From assembly GCA_049999725.1 (NCBI GenBank), contig JBNGIS010007632.1, positions 200,267 to 264,266 on the forward strand: DNA of 64,000 nucleotides, given 5' to 3'. The notes under the pieces were generated by a model, which was given only the letters and a program-made list of their open reading frames with translations, did no database searches and had not been told where the DNA came from. Both the position numbers and the translations under genes were made by a program. How positions within the stretch are numbered: the first letter of the stretch is position 1; each line of letters begins with the position of its first letter. Origin of the DNA: Haplomitrium mnioides. Its lineage: Eukaryota > Marchantiophyta > Haplomitriopsida > Calobryales. Below are positions 43,618 to 55,369 of the stretch, piece by piece.

Positions 43618-43963
43618 CCATTTGCAGTGCTAATTTCCTTGCTTATGAAGAAACAACATATCTGTTCTTCAAGATGTTGCAACCTTCCTTAGATGTCTTT
43701 GATGTAGATATGTATCCCATCATCTTGTCATCAACACTTATGGTCAGCCAATATAACAACTTGTGCACGTTCTCATGATATGTCTCATACTCTTGCAGTT
43801 TTTCTTCTGATGGGAGTGATCCCAATACATGTTCTATTACATCATCGGTAATGAACCTCTATAGCCTTTTGCTCTTAATAAAATTGGTCATCCTTACAGA
43901 CCAAACAGTGTAGTTGCTCTCATTCAATTTCTCAGTCACAATCTGAGAAATTCCATCTGCCAT
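43618..43963 (-). pseudogene. C3 gag N-terminus
   Basis: MADGISQIVTEKLNESNYTV, then a TAG where relatives have Trp (KRL-stop-RFI) near 43860, then UBN2-type HENVHKLLYWLTISVDDKMM and EGCNILKNRYV. Cut at 43618 by the G1 LTR fragment. Confidence 0.85.
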
Positions 43964-44689
43964 CTCTCAATCCTTCAAATCAAGTGTGTCCAAACAAGCA
44001 ATGTGCTCACAGCACAACAATCTGGCACTCTTAAGGGATTTTTGTCACCTTTTGTGACCAAATTCAAAGTAGAGCACTCAAATCAGATCAATACTGCAAG
44101 AAATGTGTCACTTCTTGTCACTAACTTTGAAATAGGACTAGATCTAATTGATGCAGATGAAAACCACAACATGCAAAACCTTTGTTGTATGAAGAAGCAC
44201 CCAAAATCATGAACCGATTCTGTCTTCCCTTAAGAACCTTGCTCAATAATCAAAATTGAAACTGCTTCACATGTCTGAAGGTCAATTCAACAGAAAAACA
44301 AGCGCCTCTCTCTCTCTCTTTATGAACCAAGCTCTGATACCATCTGAAGAAATCAAAGAGAGAGCAATCTAAAGCCAATATAACAGTGCTAGCAACACTT
44401 TATTACACCTGCATCAAGCATACAGCAGGGAAGAGCAAGAGAGATCCTAAAAAACAATAGGGAAGCACATAATAAACGGCAATAGCCCCCTCTCTCCCTT
44501 CTATACATAGAAAACTAGGCCCAGCGAATTAGGGCTAGCACTACAAGACAAAATAGAAGTCAACAATAGAAGATAAAATAGAATAAGACAAAAATGAGGA
44601 TAGGACAAAATGGTATTTTGTCCTATCTAAATTTAGACTATCATGGTCTAAATTCACTAGGTAACTTAACAGAGCTCGAATTCTCAACA
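43618..44689 (-). mobile_element. Copia relic C3 (5' LTR, leader, gag start)
   Basis: The 5' LTR at 44345-44689 (345 bp, TGAAGAAATC to CTCAACA) is followed on the minus strand by a perfect primer site TGGTATCAGAGC (44331-44342), a CT-containing leader, and gag from ATG 43963. Everything downstream is missing. The LTR is distantly like that of C1. Confidence 0.88.
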
Positions 44690-44860
44690 TTCCGAAGCGA
44701 TCCCGTTCCACTTCTCGGATCTAGGCGACCCGCTCATACTCACTGATTAGAGTTGATCCATTGCTTCTGAGGTACTTTAACACTTACGAGAGAGAAAATA
44801 TTCCAATACCACCTCCGATTCAGAAAATTCTTCCTTAGTGCCCCATGTCAGTGGCTAACA
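44690..44860 (-). repeat. X-family LTR start, inserted in X protease
   Basis: On the minus strand it begins TGTTAGCCACTGACATGG at 44860 and matches the first 170 bp of LTR B. It is cut at 44690 by the C3 LTR. Its other end was not found. Confidence 0.8.
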
Positions 44861-45420
44861 CTTTGAGTAGAGAGCCTAAAGGTTTTACTCGGGAACCATA
44901 TGCCAATCTCATGATCCTGGCAGTGGATTGGAATTCTCTGAATCCCAATTTGTGGGTAGTTTCTTCTACCATGATGTTAACCCTTGCCCCTCCATCTACG
45001 GGCAGTAGTGACAGTGTGCACCCCACTATCTGAATATCAATTTCTTGGGCTCCTTTATCTTTACACACCAATTGCAGGTCCACTTGAGCTCATACTCGGG
45101 GAAACCTCCTCCTCGTTGTGGCTCCCATCAGCAATTTCCTTAGTTGTCGTCAGTACAAAGGGCTATCTTTTTGAGTTGGCCCACTGCAGGTGTGACTGGG
45201 CAATCTCTCATGTCCGTCTAGATGCTATAGGAGCCTCACTTTACTTCCCCTTCTTTGGTTGTGATCTTCACCTCTGCGTCTTTGGGCTCTTCTTGTTGTT
45301 TTCGGACCGTCTTCAGGCTCTCGATTGCTGTTTGCTCTTCTTCCAATGCATCCAATGCCTCCAGCTGCTTTCTCACATTGTCCTGTTGTTTGGGATAAAA
45401 CCACTTCGGATTGTCTCATT
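44861..45420 (-). pseudogene. X protease region
   Basis: MDLQLVCKDKGAQEIDIQIV precedes LSLLPVDGGARVNIMVEE, the retropepsin active site with D-G-G for D-S-G. After GSRVKPLGSLLKV the frame enters LTR sequence at 44860. Upstream (to about 45420) is a charged linker in broken frame. Confidence 0.8.
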
Positions 45421-46449
45421 GGTAAGCTAAATCGTTGCGCAATGAGGATCCTTGAGCCGTCACTTTCTTCACCTTCCGTTCACTCTTCTGGTGGCTCATT
45501 TTCTTGGACTTGGCTCCGGCTCGGGTTACCACCCGATAGCAATCTTGAGGGGTTGGGGTTTCCCATCCGGGTAGCTCAGCCTCTTCTTCCTCCTTTTCCT
45601 AGTGGATTGTCTCCTCCCTCTCTAATTCTATCAGATTGATTGCCGCCGATAGAGGAGGGTTTGTGCTTGCGTTATGAGCTACGTCAGGCCTTCGGTTGAG
45701 AGGGCAATTGACAGCCACATGCCCCTCCTTTTTGCATTGGAAACACAATGTTGTTGGTTAGCCATAACTGCTTTTCTAGGGCTCATGGCAGTTGGAGGAA
45801 ATGTGCCCAAGTTGGCCACAATTTTAACAGACAATAATGGTCGTCCGAGGTGGTCTAGTTGCAGCCCACCCATTCCCTTGCCCTTCGTTCACTCTTGCAG
45901 GTCTACCAAGCATGGTGCGAGGTCCGCCGTTGATCTGGTACACTATTTCTGGGGCTTCTTCTAGCACATATTTGACTTCTTCCCTCATGAGGTATGGTGA
46001 CTCTTTTCTCATGTAATATATGGCATTTTTTTGCAGAGCATTATTGAGGAGAGTGGCCATGCTTATTGCATATGATGCACCACGCTCCGACTCGCCTGGT
46101 TAGGAGCGAGCAACCTTCTAGTTTGATCCCCGCCAGGAGGATATTCATCGCTTCTATCTTTGCACTCACCTCATTCATCCAATCCTTGCCCAATAGTTTT
46201 TTGCTCGGTTTGGGTTTGGGTTCACTCCTCTTTGATTTCCTTTTCTTGGCCCCTCTGCGATAATGTACTTCTCGCTCCTTGGCTTGCTTCTTTCTTTTTT
46301 GCTCTTTCTTTTTTTTCTTTTTTTGGGATGCCCTATCTTCCTCCGAGCTGCTGCTGTCCGAATCAGCCTCGCTCTTCAAGGTGGATGTGGAACTCTCGTC
46401 CGTCTCCTCTCCGCTATCGGAAGTGTCCAAAGAGTCTTTCGACTTATAC
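45421..46449 (-). pseudogene. X gag C-terminal part with zinc knuckles
   Basis: Ser/Glu-rich and then Lys-rich segments (46100-46430), followed by knuckle CIICNKHGHSPQ (a stop sits before its last Cys, near 46042) and REEVKYVLEEAPEIVYQING. A second knuckle near 45810 has a stop in its first spacer (C-stop-NCGQLGHISSNC), and a third is intact (CFQCKKEGHVAVNC, near 45745). Three knuckles are unusual for gypsy gag. The segment is cut at 46449 by G2. Confidence 0.8.
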
Positions 46450-46883
46450 TATAAAATAATCTCAAAGACCAAATCTAAATGAGTAAGAACTCATGGTGAA
46501 CTCTAATAGAGTTTTTCAACCAAAACAAATTCAAGGTCCAAGCTAAGGCCAAGAGTGAAAGCAAAAGCCAAGCAACCAAAGAACCCAAGTGATTTGAGAG
46601 GAACTCTAGAATGAGGAGTGGGGCGAAAAAGCCTTTCTATTTATACATGAGAAGAGGGTGTCTTCCCTCTTTCTTCACTTACAAGCTCACTTCTAATTTC
46701 AACCCTCAAGGTGACTCTCTACCAAAAGTGACTTTGAAATCGAGTAACCTAAAAGTCACTCTCTACCAAAAGTGACTTCAAAGATAAGTAATCCAATCTA
46801 AACCCTAAAAGTGACTCACTACCACTTCCTTCACTCCTCTCTATTTTCTTATAAATAGCACAACCTTATGCTTGTGATTTACA
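46450..46883 (-). repeat. G2 3' LTR
   Basis: 434 bp; begins TATAAAATAATC, with the terminal G changed to A. It is 43 bp shorter than the 5' LTR because it has one U3 repeat unit fewer. Confidence 0.9.
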
Positions 46884-46924
46884 TAATCCTCGTCTTCTAG
46901 TCAATGACATCCTCGTCATTGCCG

Positions 46925-48012
46925 CAACTTTCAAAAATTTTAATAGCTTCTTGAGCATTCTCAAGATATGAAGAAGGTTCCCATGTATCATCATGAAGTG
47001 GATAGCCTTTCCACAAAACCTTGTATTGAACTTGTGAGTCCCGCCCTCGCTTGATAATTCATTTTGCCAAAATGCAATCTACTTCAAATTCTTCATGATC
47101 ATCAAGAACAATGGTCGGAGGAGGAAGTTGAACATGATTTGTAAAAGAAGATGGACTAGGAACAAAAGGCTTAAGTTTAGACACATAGAACATTGGATGA
47201 ATTTTCATATGAAGAGGAAGATCAAGTTTATAAGCAACAAGAGAAATAACTTGAGAAATAGAGAAATGACCAATCCAAGCAGGAGATATCTCATGGACTT
47301 GAGTATCTAAAGACAATAGAGGATTATGAGTGAATAACATAACTTGTTCATCTAGAACAAAAGAGTAGTCACGACGATGTTTATCGACAAACTGTTTTTA
47401 CCAATTTTGAGCAATAACAAGATGGTTTCTAGCATCTTGCAATGAGGAAGATAAATGAGACAAAAAGGTAGATAGATTGGGAACATTGGAAGATAAAAGA
47501 GAAAGCAAGCAATCGGGAACAAGAGGATGTTGACCAAAATTAAGAAAGAAAGGAGAAAAGCCAGTACTTGCTTATTTGGAGTTGTTGTATGCAAACTCCA
47601 CAATCAATAAAAAACTATCCCAATCCACATGATGAACATTGATCAACGCTCGAAGCATATCTTCCACAGTGCGATTTGGTCGTTTGGTTTGCCCATCTGT
47701 TTGAGGATGATACGTCGTAGACATAGATAGTTTGGTACCCGAAAGTGTGAATAACTCTCGCCAAAACTTCCCATTGAATCGTGGATCTCTATGAGATATA
47801 AGTACCTTTGGCATTGCATGATATCGAAAGATTGTATCAAAATAAATCTTTGCCAATTGTGGAGCATCCACCATATCCACTATCGGTGCTACATGAATTT
47901 GCTTGCTTAGCCTATCTACAAACACCACAATGGCCGTAAACCCATGAGGCGTGGTTGGAAGCAAAGTGATAAGATCCAAACTTACATGTTCCCACCTAGT
48001 AGTAGGAATCAA
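46925..48012 (-). pseudogene. G2 integrase core and chromodomain
   Basis: HVSLDLITLLPTTPHGFTAI with the first catalytic Asp, ISHRDPRFNGKFW with the second, and YHPQTDGQTKRPNRTVEDML. The C-terminal domain lies at 47059-47340, then a stop in ILAK-stop-IIKRG where G1 has Arg (a CGA-to-TGA type change). A readable chromodomain follows (VQYKVLWKGYPLHDDTWEP). Two shifts lie between 47340 and 47600. Confidence 0.88.
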
Positions 48013-48016
48013 TAAT

Positions 48017-48456
48017 TGTATCAGAGCTCAAAGAGAACTCAAAGACCGAATTCCAAGTAAGTAATAATTCAAGACAACTCTAAAAGAGTTACACAACTCA
48101 AAACCAATAAGCAAACTAAAGCCAAAAATATAAGACAAAGTCAAGCAACCAAAGAACCCAAATGATTCGAGAGGAACTCCAGAATGAGAAGTGGGGCTAA
48201 GAAGCCCTTCTATTTATACAAGAGAAGAGAGTGTCATCTCTCTTTCTTAACTTACAAGATTCTTCTCATTTCAGCCCTAAAGGTAACTCACTACCAAAAG
48301 TGACTTTGAATGCAAGTAACCTAAAAGTGACTCTCCACCAAAAATAACTTCAAAAGCAAGTAATCCAAACTTAACCTAAAAGTGACTCACTACCACTTCC
48401 TTCAATCCTCTCTATTTTCTTATAAATAGCACAACCTTATGCTTGTACTATTACCA
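48017..48456 (-). repeat. G1-type solo LTR inside G2 integrase
   Basis: Matches 38756-39184 along its length. It interrupts the integrase between the catalytic core and the zinc domain. Its left end reads TGTATCAGAGCTCAAAG instead of TGTAAAAGAACTC, and no clear target duplication is seen, so the edges have changed. Confidence 0.8.
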
Positions 48457-48469
48457 TGATGGTTGCAGA

Positions 48470-49308
48470 AGACCAGCTGGTTTTTGATTTGAAGCCTTGT
48501 TTTGTTGACAACTTTCACAAGAATGAACAAAGCTACGAACATCTTGAGCTAGATTTGGCCACCACCAAGTCTATTGAAGCAACTCCATAGTCTTGTCTAC
48601 TCAAAGATGCCCAAAAATTGGAATATCATGTGCTTCTTGTAAATGTGCCATTCGAAGCGCATCATCTTGAAGAACATGTATTTTATGGCCTTGATAGAGA
48701 ATACCATCCCAAATGGAAAAGGTATGATACTCACTCTCTTGGACCACCAAACATGCTCTAACAAGAGTAAAAAAAATGTCTTCTTGTAACTTTTGTCGAA
48801 TGCCATCGTTGGTTGCTTCTTTAAGATGTAATATACTAGCATTTTCTATCTCTACTGTATTTATTTGATGATCCAGTCTTCGAGACAATGCATTAAGAAT
48901 AGTGTGGAACCTTTCTGACTTGTACTCCAACTTGAAATCAAAGAGTTGTAGTTGATCTTCCCATCGATGATGACGACTTGTAATATTTTCCAAGTTGATT
49001 GCTTGAAGCAATGGTTTGTGGTTTATGTGCATAAGTAGATGCTTGTCCAAAAGATAGTGTCTCCACACCGTGGTAGCATAAACCATTGCTAATTGCTCTT
49101 GATCTCTTGTAGAATAATTTTTCTCTGTCGCATTCAATCGGCGTGACATGAATGCATATGGATGAAGTCCATCCTCAAACTCTTGTTGTAAAACCGCTCC
49201 AATAGCAAAATTAGAAGCATCAAAATCAACTATACAATGCCTCTTTGGATCATATGGTTGTAGAATTGGATGAGATGTCACCGTATCCTTGAGTTGTTGA
49301 AATGCCAC
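48470..49308 (-). pseudogene. G2 RNase H and integrase zinc domain
   Basis: RNase H: HCIVDFDASNFAIGAVLQQE (catalytic Asp), YAFMSRRLNATEKNYSTRDQ, EQLAMVYATTVWRHYLL. Linker and N-zinc region HDIPIFGHL; the zinc part continues to 48470 in another frame. 235 codons are open. Confidence 0.88.
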
Positions 49309-49332
49309 TTGCTCCTTGGTCGTCCATTGAAA

Positions 49333-50263
49333 CTATGCATCCTTCCCTAGTAAATCCGTAAGCGGTGCAGTAATATGAGTATAGTAATGAATGAATCTTT
49401 GATAAAAACTTGCTAATCCATTAAAAGATCGAACATCCTTTGCATCATTCGGTGTTGGCCACTCTGCAATAGCTTTAATTTTCTCTTCCTCCATCTTGAT
49501 GTCATTCGTAGACATACGATGCCCTAGATAAGTCACCTCTTGCTTCCTAAACTCACACTTAGACTTCTTGCAATAAAAATTCCAATTGTGTAGTCGTTGT
49601 AGTACCCCCTTGAGATGAGCACGATGCTCAACTTCACTTTTACTAAAGATAAGGATATCGTGCAAAAATACGAACACTGACTTATCCAATAACCTATCAC
49701 AAACGCGATGCATTTGATCCATTAATATCGTCGGAGCATTAGTAAGACTAAATGTAAGAACTTTCCACTCAAAATGCCCATACCTTGTGCGAAAAGCTAT
49801 CTTTGGTACATCATTGGGCTTGACTGGAATTTACCAATAGCTACTTCAAAGATCCAACTTAGTAAAGAATCTTGCACCACTCAATTGATTGAACAAATCA
49901 TCAATGCGAGGTAGAGGATAGGCATTCTTCACTGTTTGATTGTTCAATCCTCGATAATCTATACAAAGATGAAATCCACCATCTTTCTTTGGTACAAAGA
50001 ATATAGAAGCTCCCCAAAGAGAAGTACTCTGTTGAATGAAATCCTTCTCAAGAAGATCCGTCAATGTTTTTCGAAGCTCTTCTAATTCTTGTGGTGATAA
50101 CCAAAATATAGGTTGATTATAAGGAGTGCTTCTCAGTATCAACCCAATCGGAAAAGGCATTCCTCAATCGTCTAGTAACCCTTTTGGAAAATCCTTCGGA
50201 AACACATCCGCAAACTCTTTCAAAATATCATCTATCATTAAGGTAGGTGCACCTTTTCCCTGC
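49333..50263 (-). pseudogene. G2 reverse transcriptase
   Basis: [40 protein letters not shown], then a break (49725-49845). The catalytic box reads VFLHDILIFS, so the first aspartate is replaced by His. The region ends with VRSFNGLASFYQRFIHYYTH. Inactive. Its N-terminus is cut at 50263 by the 3.9-kb insert. Confidence 0.9.
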
Positions 50264-50839
50264 TGTCAACCGGGTTTGAAGGTACTTCGTGTAATATTTT
50301 CAAAAAAATTTCAAAAATTAAGTAAGTTTTTTTTTTTTTTTTTTTTTTTTTTTTCAAACGGGCTTCCAATGCACATCAAAAGTACTCAAGACATGCTTAG
50401 AGAGAAGGGAAGGATCAAGGTCATAAGCCATGGATGGAAAGGTTGAGGAGCAACAAAGGAAACTAGAGTAGGGTGGAATGTGGAAGAGAGAGCAGAAAGG
50501 ACAAAGACGGAGGAAACCTTAGGCAGAAAAAAGGAAAAGAAAGCATCAAGATTCACTTCAAACATGCTGAGGAGGATCATAGAGGAGGACTACTATCAGG
50601 GTGAGACAAGGGAGACAGAGCTCACAGCCATAGGTGCAGAAATAGGCAAGAACGGAGGAAAGGGGTGGAAGTCGGGATGCAGAACAGAAGAGCCAACAGT
50701 TTTGACCATTGCATCCTCAATTCGTGACCATTTGAGGCATGCAATAGCTTGATAAAGAGAGGAGCTCAAGGCAATTGTAGTGCAATTTTAATCAAAGAGA
50801 ATAAAGAAGAAATAAGGAAGAAAAACTTTCTCGAAATTA

Positions 50840-52440
50840 ACCGATGGCCGTAGTCCGAAGGAGTCCAAGGTTCGCAGCTCGACGACCGCAGTCTTCCTTA
50901 ACGTGACTCAGCCTTCCTAAGTGGGGAGCCCGGCTAAGTGGGTTCCGAGTGACCTTCCGATGTGGAGAACCCACTTAATAGGGATTCGTTGAGAGGTCCA
51001 ACCGGAAGAGCAAGGAGGGATCAACCGAAAGGATGATCTATTGCAGATCTGGCGAGGACAAGTTGGAAAGTTTGACAGAGTACGGTGGCGAAGTGAGAAA
51101 GTTTGACCAAGGAATGCAAGGGGTTGGTTCAAAATGGAGCTCCTTGTAGTTCCTATATCGAGCGTTTTCACAACTTACCGAGGGGGTCCAAAGTCTTTTG
51201 TTCAACGGTCGCAGTCCGAGGTCCTCAATCCGAAGGAGTCCGAGGTACGCAGTCCGAAGGAGGCCGACGGTCGCAGTCCAAAGTCCGCAGTCCGAGGGGG
51301 TCCAAAGTCTTCTGTTTGACGGTCGCAATCATATGGAGGGAGTCCGCGAGTCTTCACGGGAGGTGGCGAGCCCCTGTAGGGCTTAAGAAGACTTAGCCTC
51401 CCTTAGTGAGGAGCCCGGTTAAGTGGGTTCCGAGTGATCTTCTAACGTGGAGAGCCTACTTTACACGGATCTGTTGGGAATCCAACTGGAAGAGCAAGGA
51501 GGGATCAGCCAAAAGGGCGATCTATCGACGGTCCGACCAACGGGGGAACAAAGGGTGCCGAAAGGGTGATCTATTGACGGTTCAACCAATGGGGGAACAA
51601 TGGCTGCCAAAAGGGCGATCTATCGACGATCCGGCCGAAAGAACAAGGAGTGCCGAAAGAGCGATCTATCGAAGATCCACAAAGGACAAGGCAGAAAGTT
51701 TGAGAGAGTACGACTGCGACGTTTGAAAGTTCGATGGAACCATTGTTCTTACTCGGCGAGGGAAGGGCTCTTCGGATGACGTGGCGAGTCTGAGGAATCC
51801 AACAAGCTCCCCCGAAGCGCCACGTGTCCGCTATCCGACATACGAGGTATTCAACAGGCTCCCCCGAAGTGCCACGTATCCAAGGAGGTGTTGTTTTCCA
51901 TAGGGATGTTGGACCGTCACCTTTGACCAACAATCCAAAGTTGACCTGTTGTTCCGAGGAATCTCATGGGGTGGCGAGTTAGAGGAATCCAACAGGCTAC
52001 CCCGAAGCACCATGTGTCCAACGAGGCGCCATCCAACGTCATTTTCCATAGGGAAGTTGGACCGTCACCTTTGATCAACAATCTAAAGTTGACCACGGAA
52101 GAGGGAGTCTGAAGTTTTCTACGGAACAAGTAGCCCGAAGTCCGCTATCTAAAGAGGAAGTTTGAAGTCTTAAGTGCCACATCATCCGAGGAGGCGCCGT
52201 CCGACTCTATTTTCCACAAGGAAGTTGGACCGTCAACTTTGACCAACAATCCGAAGTTGACCTGCAGTTTTGAGGAATCTCATGGGATGGCGAGTCCGAG
52301 GAATCCAACTGGCTACCCGGAAGCGCCACATGTCCGTTGTCCGACGTCCGAGGAATCTCACGGGGTGGCAAGTCTGAGGAATCCAACGGGCTACCCCAAA
52401 GCATCATGTGTTCGCTGTCCAATGTCTGAGGAATCTCATG
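50840..52440. repeat. CCGAAGT-type and 50-bp tandem repeats
   Basis: Includes a roughly 500-bp direct repetition (50885-51120 and 51386-51720, sharing GGAGCCCGG(C/T)TAAGTGGG), four units of about 50 bp with GGGCGATCTATCGACG (51510-51690), and three 190-bp-like units with GTTGGACCGTCACCTTTGA (51890-52240). No gene. Confidence 0.8.
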
Positions 52441-54138
52441 GACTATCAAGCTAAAAAAGGGAAAAAACAAAGGAAAATATATGTCTCTTCAAATGCCAAT
52501 TACCAAAGCTACAGATGTGAGATTGGCATGAAATTAGTCTTGTTAGGAAGAGGACAACAAAGTGCAGCTATTGGCTTCCATTTCAGACTCTGAATCTAGA
52601 AAGAAAACCCACTTGAGGGCTGTGTGAAAAGCAGGATGCACCCCTCAGCCGCCAGATAAGGGAAATATGGACCTTCAAGGAAGGGCAGTGATGAAACACC
52701 AAGAGTGGGGGGCGGGGGGGAACAAGCACGGGGAAAGACTACCTTGCTCTAAAGCTAAGGGGACTGATTATTCTATGCAGAGAGAGCAGCGGGATACAGA
52801 GAAGAGAGTTCTGGTGAGACCTTAGGTGAAGTGGGTGTACTCGTGAAGGAAGGCCATCACAGAGTGGAGGTGGACTGAGGAGGTGCTGGGAATCATTGAA
52901 TAGGAGGCTCTATAGGCTTAGACTACTCAGCTGGACTCATCTCTGAAGGCAGACCAACATTTGCAGGTGGGCCAACACTTAGAGGAGAGGAGAATTCTTT
53001 CGGTTTGTATTACGTGAAGGGCATCCAAGGGGGGGATCCTGGTGTCGTCTTAGCTTTGGTTTGTGCAGGTGATTAGTCTCAAAAGCATTAGGAGAGTGCT
53101 GATGGTGTTACAATCTTGTGGAGAAAGGAGAAGAGTGGCCACATTAGTGCCTGCGCACTGCTGGGAAGATCCAGTCAATTCTTGGGTGGAGTGGGTGATC
53201 CAGCAGCTCGGAGGGCTGTCTTCCAAGGGTGGAAGTTAAATAAGACCTCTTCCAAGCATCAAGAAGTAAATTTAGGGCTTCTAGTGATGGAAGTTAAAAA
53301 ACTATCTCGACAAGATGTGTGAGCGGGGAGGGAGTGGCAGGGAGAATAATGTTTTTGGTGTTGTTGTGTTTGGAGAGTCAGGATTCATATTCGGAGCACA
53401 AATTCTGAACCTATGTCTGGAACTTCGATGGATAGAGGGTGGTGTTGAGAAGGCTGAGCCAGATCACAAGGGAGAATTTGGGTTGACTTGGGTGAAAACA
53501 AGGGCTACATTACTTACAATTCTGGTCGGGCTCAAGTGTTGGTGATAATTTGCTGCACAATAGTGGAGGGAGTGAGGTTAGGAGAGCTAGGAAGAGAGGA
53601 AGATAGCTCTTCACGTGCTTAGAAAGGCCAATAGGATGGGTTTAGTGCTTGGGTGGTAATTTCTATTTTGTTGAAGAGGTTAAGTCAGAAAAGCTCTACT
53701 TTGTTTGGGTGCTGGAGTAGCTAGTCCTGTTGACAGTCTAGTGATTGGAGTGATTAGCCTTGGTTGTATTAGGACACAACCTGTAGGAGAATGCTGCAAG
53801 TCCAATTGTGTGTAATAATTGCATACACCTCTGTTCATAGGAGGAGACATTGAATATCTGCAACCAGATTTGCATCGAGCACAATATTGGTGTGTACCTT
53901 GAAGTCAATTGAGTTGTGGTTGCTCTGTGTGTGGTGGAAAGGAATGCAGGCGTGACTTGTGCTTAGGTGGGTTGAGAGCAATATGGGAATGAAAGGTGAG
54001 AAGTTCAAGATTGTTAAGACCTGAATTCACTAACGAATGTTCTGGGGCTGTTTGATTAAAGAACCCGATTTTCTTTTGTCCCCCTTTCCTATGAAATAAC
54101 GTCAATTGGATGTTAAGGAAGGAGGAAGGGGCGTGACA
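52441..54138 (+). repeat. R3-bearing right half of the insert
   Basis: R3 at about 52800-53290, in the LTR B orientation, then sequence of unknown nature to the end GTGACA. Short frames (53116-53545) lie in LTR-like sequence and show no domain. Confidence 0.55.
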
Positions 54139-54640
54139 GCTCCTCTTTACTCAAGTCCATGATGGGCTTAATCCAAACAACAAAGACAGGCAACTCTTGC
54201 GCCACTGAATTAATATGTTGAACTGATTTAGGCTTCTTCACCAACAGTGTCGAACACCCCAAAAGAATTTTCTTACCTTGTAAAGTACCTTGAATTTTTC
54301 GTTTTTCCCAATCAAATTGAGCGGACCTTTCTTCAAGCCAAGGCAATCCTAAAATGATGTCATATTGTGCAAGTGAAACAACAAATTGCATAAATTCTGT
54401 ATATGCTTTTCCAATCCTTAGAAGGAATGGCTTTTGAGAGCAAAACATGTCATGCTTTTGGCCATCAGCCATAGTCACAACACTCCTCTTAATAGGCCTG
54501 TATTTTGCTTTGTATATCTTAGCAAAATGTAGTGAAATAAAATTTTCAAAACTCCCACTATCGACCAACATTCTACAAGAGTGTTTCTCAATCATACCAT
54601 TAAGATGGAACAAGGTACCTCAAATTCTTGTCAGAATTTT
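54139..54640 (-). pseudogene. G2 protease
   Basis: LFHLNGMIEKHSCRMLVDSGSFENFIS gives an intact D-S-G active site near 54560. It is followed by VTMADGQKHDMFCSQKPFLL and IILGLPWLEERSAQFDWEKR. The frame ends at the insert, just after FVVWIKPIMDLS, and resumes in RT at 50263. Confidence 0.88.
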
Positions 54641-54664
54641 AGTTCCATTGGAGCTTGTAAGGTT

Positions 54665-55330
54665 TTAAGAACGATGTTCGAGCGGTTGAGGACAAGATCT
54701 AACTTTTGTAGCCATGAGTAATGAGTAATGTCGCTCCGCTATACGCATTTCTTCTTCTAATTGAGTTGCCTCTCTCATAGTTACTTCTATTCTCATGTGA
54801 GGCTTCAATCCCCGAACAAAGCGGTCTAGTGCTTCTTCTTCTCTTATATCAAGAATTTGCATAATTGCATCCTGAAAACGTGTCACATAATTTCTCACTA
54901 TACCAAGTTGCTTCAATTCGGCCAATAGATCTCTTGCTACTTTTGAAGCATTGACAACCCTAAATCTTGAAATCACTACTTCTTTGAACTCGTGCCAAGA
55001 AACAATAGGAGCAACAAATCCACGTTGTGCTTGTTCTATTTGATATCTCCACCAAGTCTTTGCAACTCCTTCTAATTGGCTTGCTGCAAAAAGAATTCGC
55101 TCACTATCCTCTCTAATGTTTGTAGCTTCAAAATATTGTTCACAATAAAAAATGAAGTTCTCACAAGCACCACAAGTCACCTTTCCATCATAAGCTTTTG
55201 GCATTGAAAATCGCCTATAACTCTCTTCTTCTCGAAACATTGCTCTTTCTCTTATTCCTCCTTCCAAAAGGCGTGAATGATATTCAAGTCATTGTTCCAT
55301 TGCTTGAATCACTTTCTCTTGACTCTCCAT
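54665..55330 (-). pseudogene. G2 gag
   Basis: ATG 55330 (MESQEKVIQAMEQ), then a TGA where the plus-strand relic has CGA (MEQ-R-LEH). The rest is open (55267-54665), with AYDGKVTCGACENFIFYCEQ, AKTWWRYQIEQAQRGFVAPI and EALDRFVRGLKPHMRIEV. No zinc knuckle is visible before the end. One nonsense change and the missing C-terminus inactivate it. Confidence 0.88.
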
Positions 55331-55356
55331 ATAGCTCACACCAAAAACAAACCGTG

Positions 55357-55368
55357 GCTTTGATACCA
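55357..55368 (-). other. G2 primer binding site
   Basis: The minus strand reads TGGTATCAAAGC, one mismatch from the plant tRNA-iMet site, one base inside the 5' LTR. Confidence 0.88.
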
Positions 55369-55369
55369 A

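Larger units (their letters stand above)
50264..54138. mobile_element. LTR-derived insert with two outward 3' ends
   Basis: Separates G2 RT from G2 protease. Left end TGTCAACC, right end GGGGCGTGACA; both look like X-family LTR 3' ends (LTR B ends AGTGACA; LTR A, reversed, begins TGTCATG) pointing outwards. The left half carries CCGAAGT-type repeats in one orientation (50840-52440), and the right half carries R3 in the opposite one (52800-53290). No transposon protein is encoded. A poly-T run lies at 50326-50354. Confidence 0.6.

Noticed and set aside
46279-46482. Phe-rich hydrophobic plus-strand frames suggesting membrane segments
   Set aside because: They are antisense to the Lys-rich linker of X gag.
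48018-48030. GTATCAGAGCTC at the edge of the solo LTR
   Set aside because: It looks like a primer site on the plus strand, but the LTR is minus-oriented, and the real element ends here read TGTAAAAGAACTC; probably chance or edge mutation.
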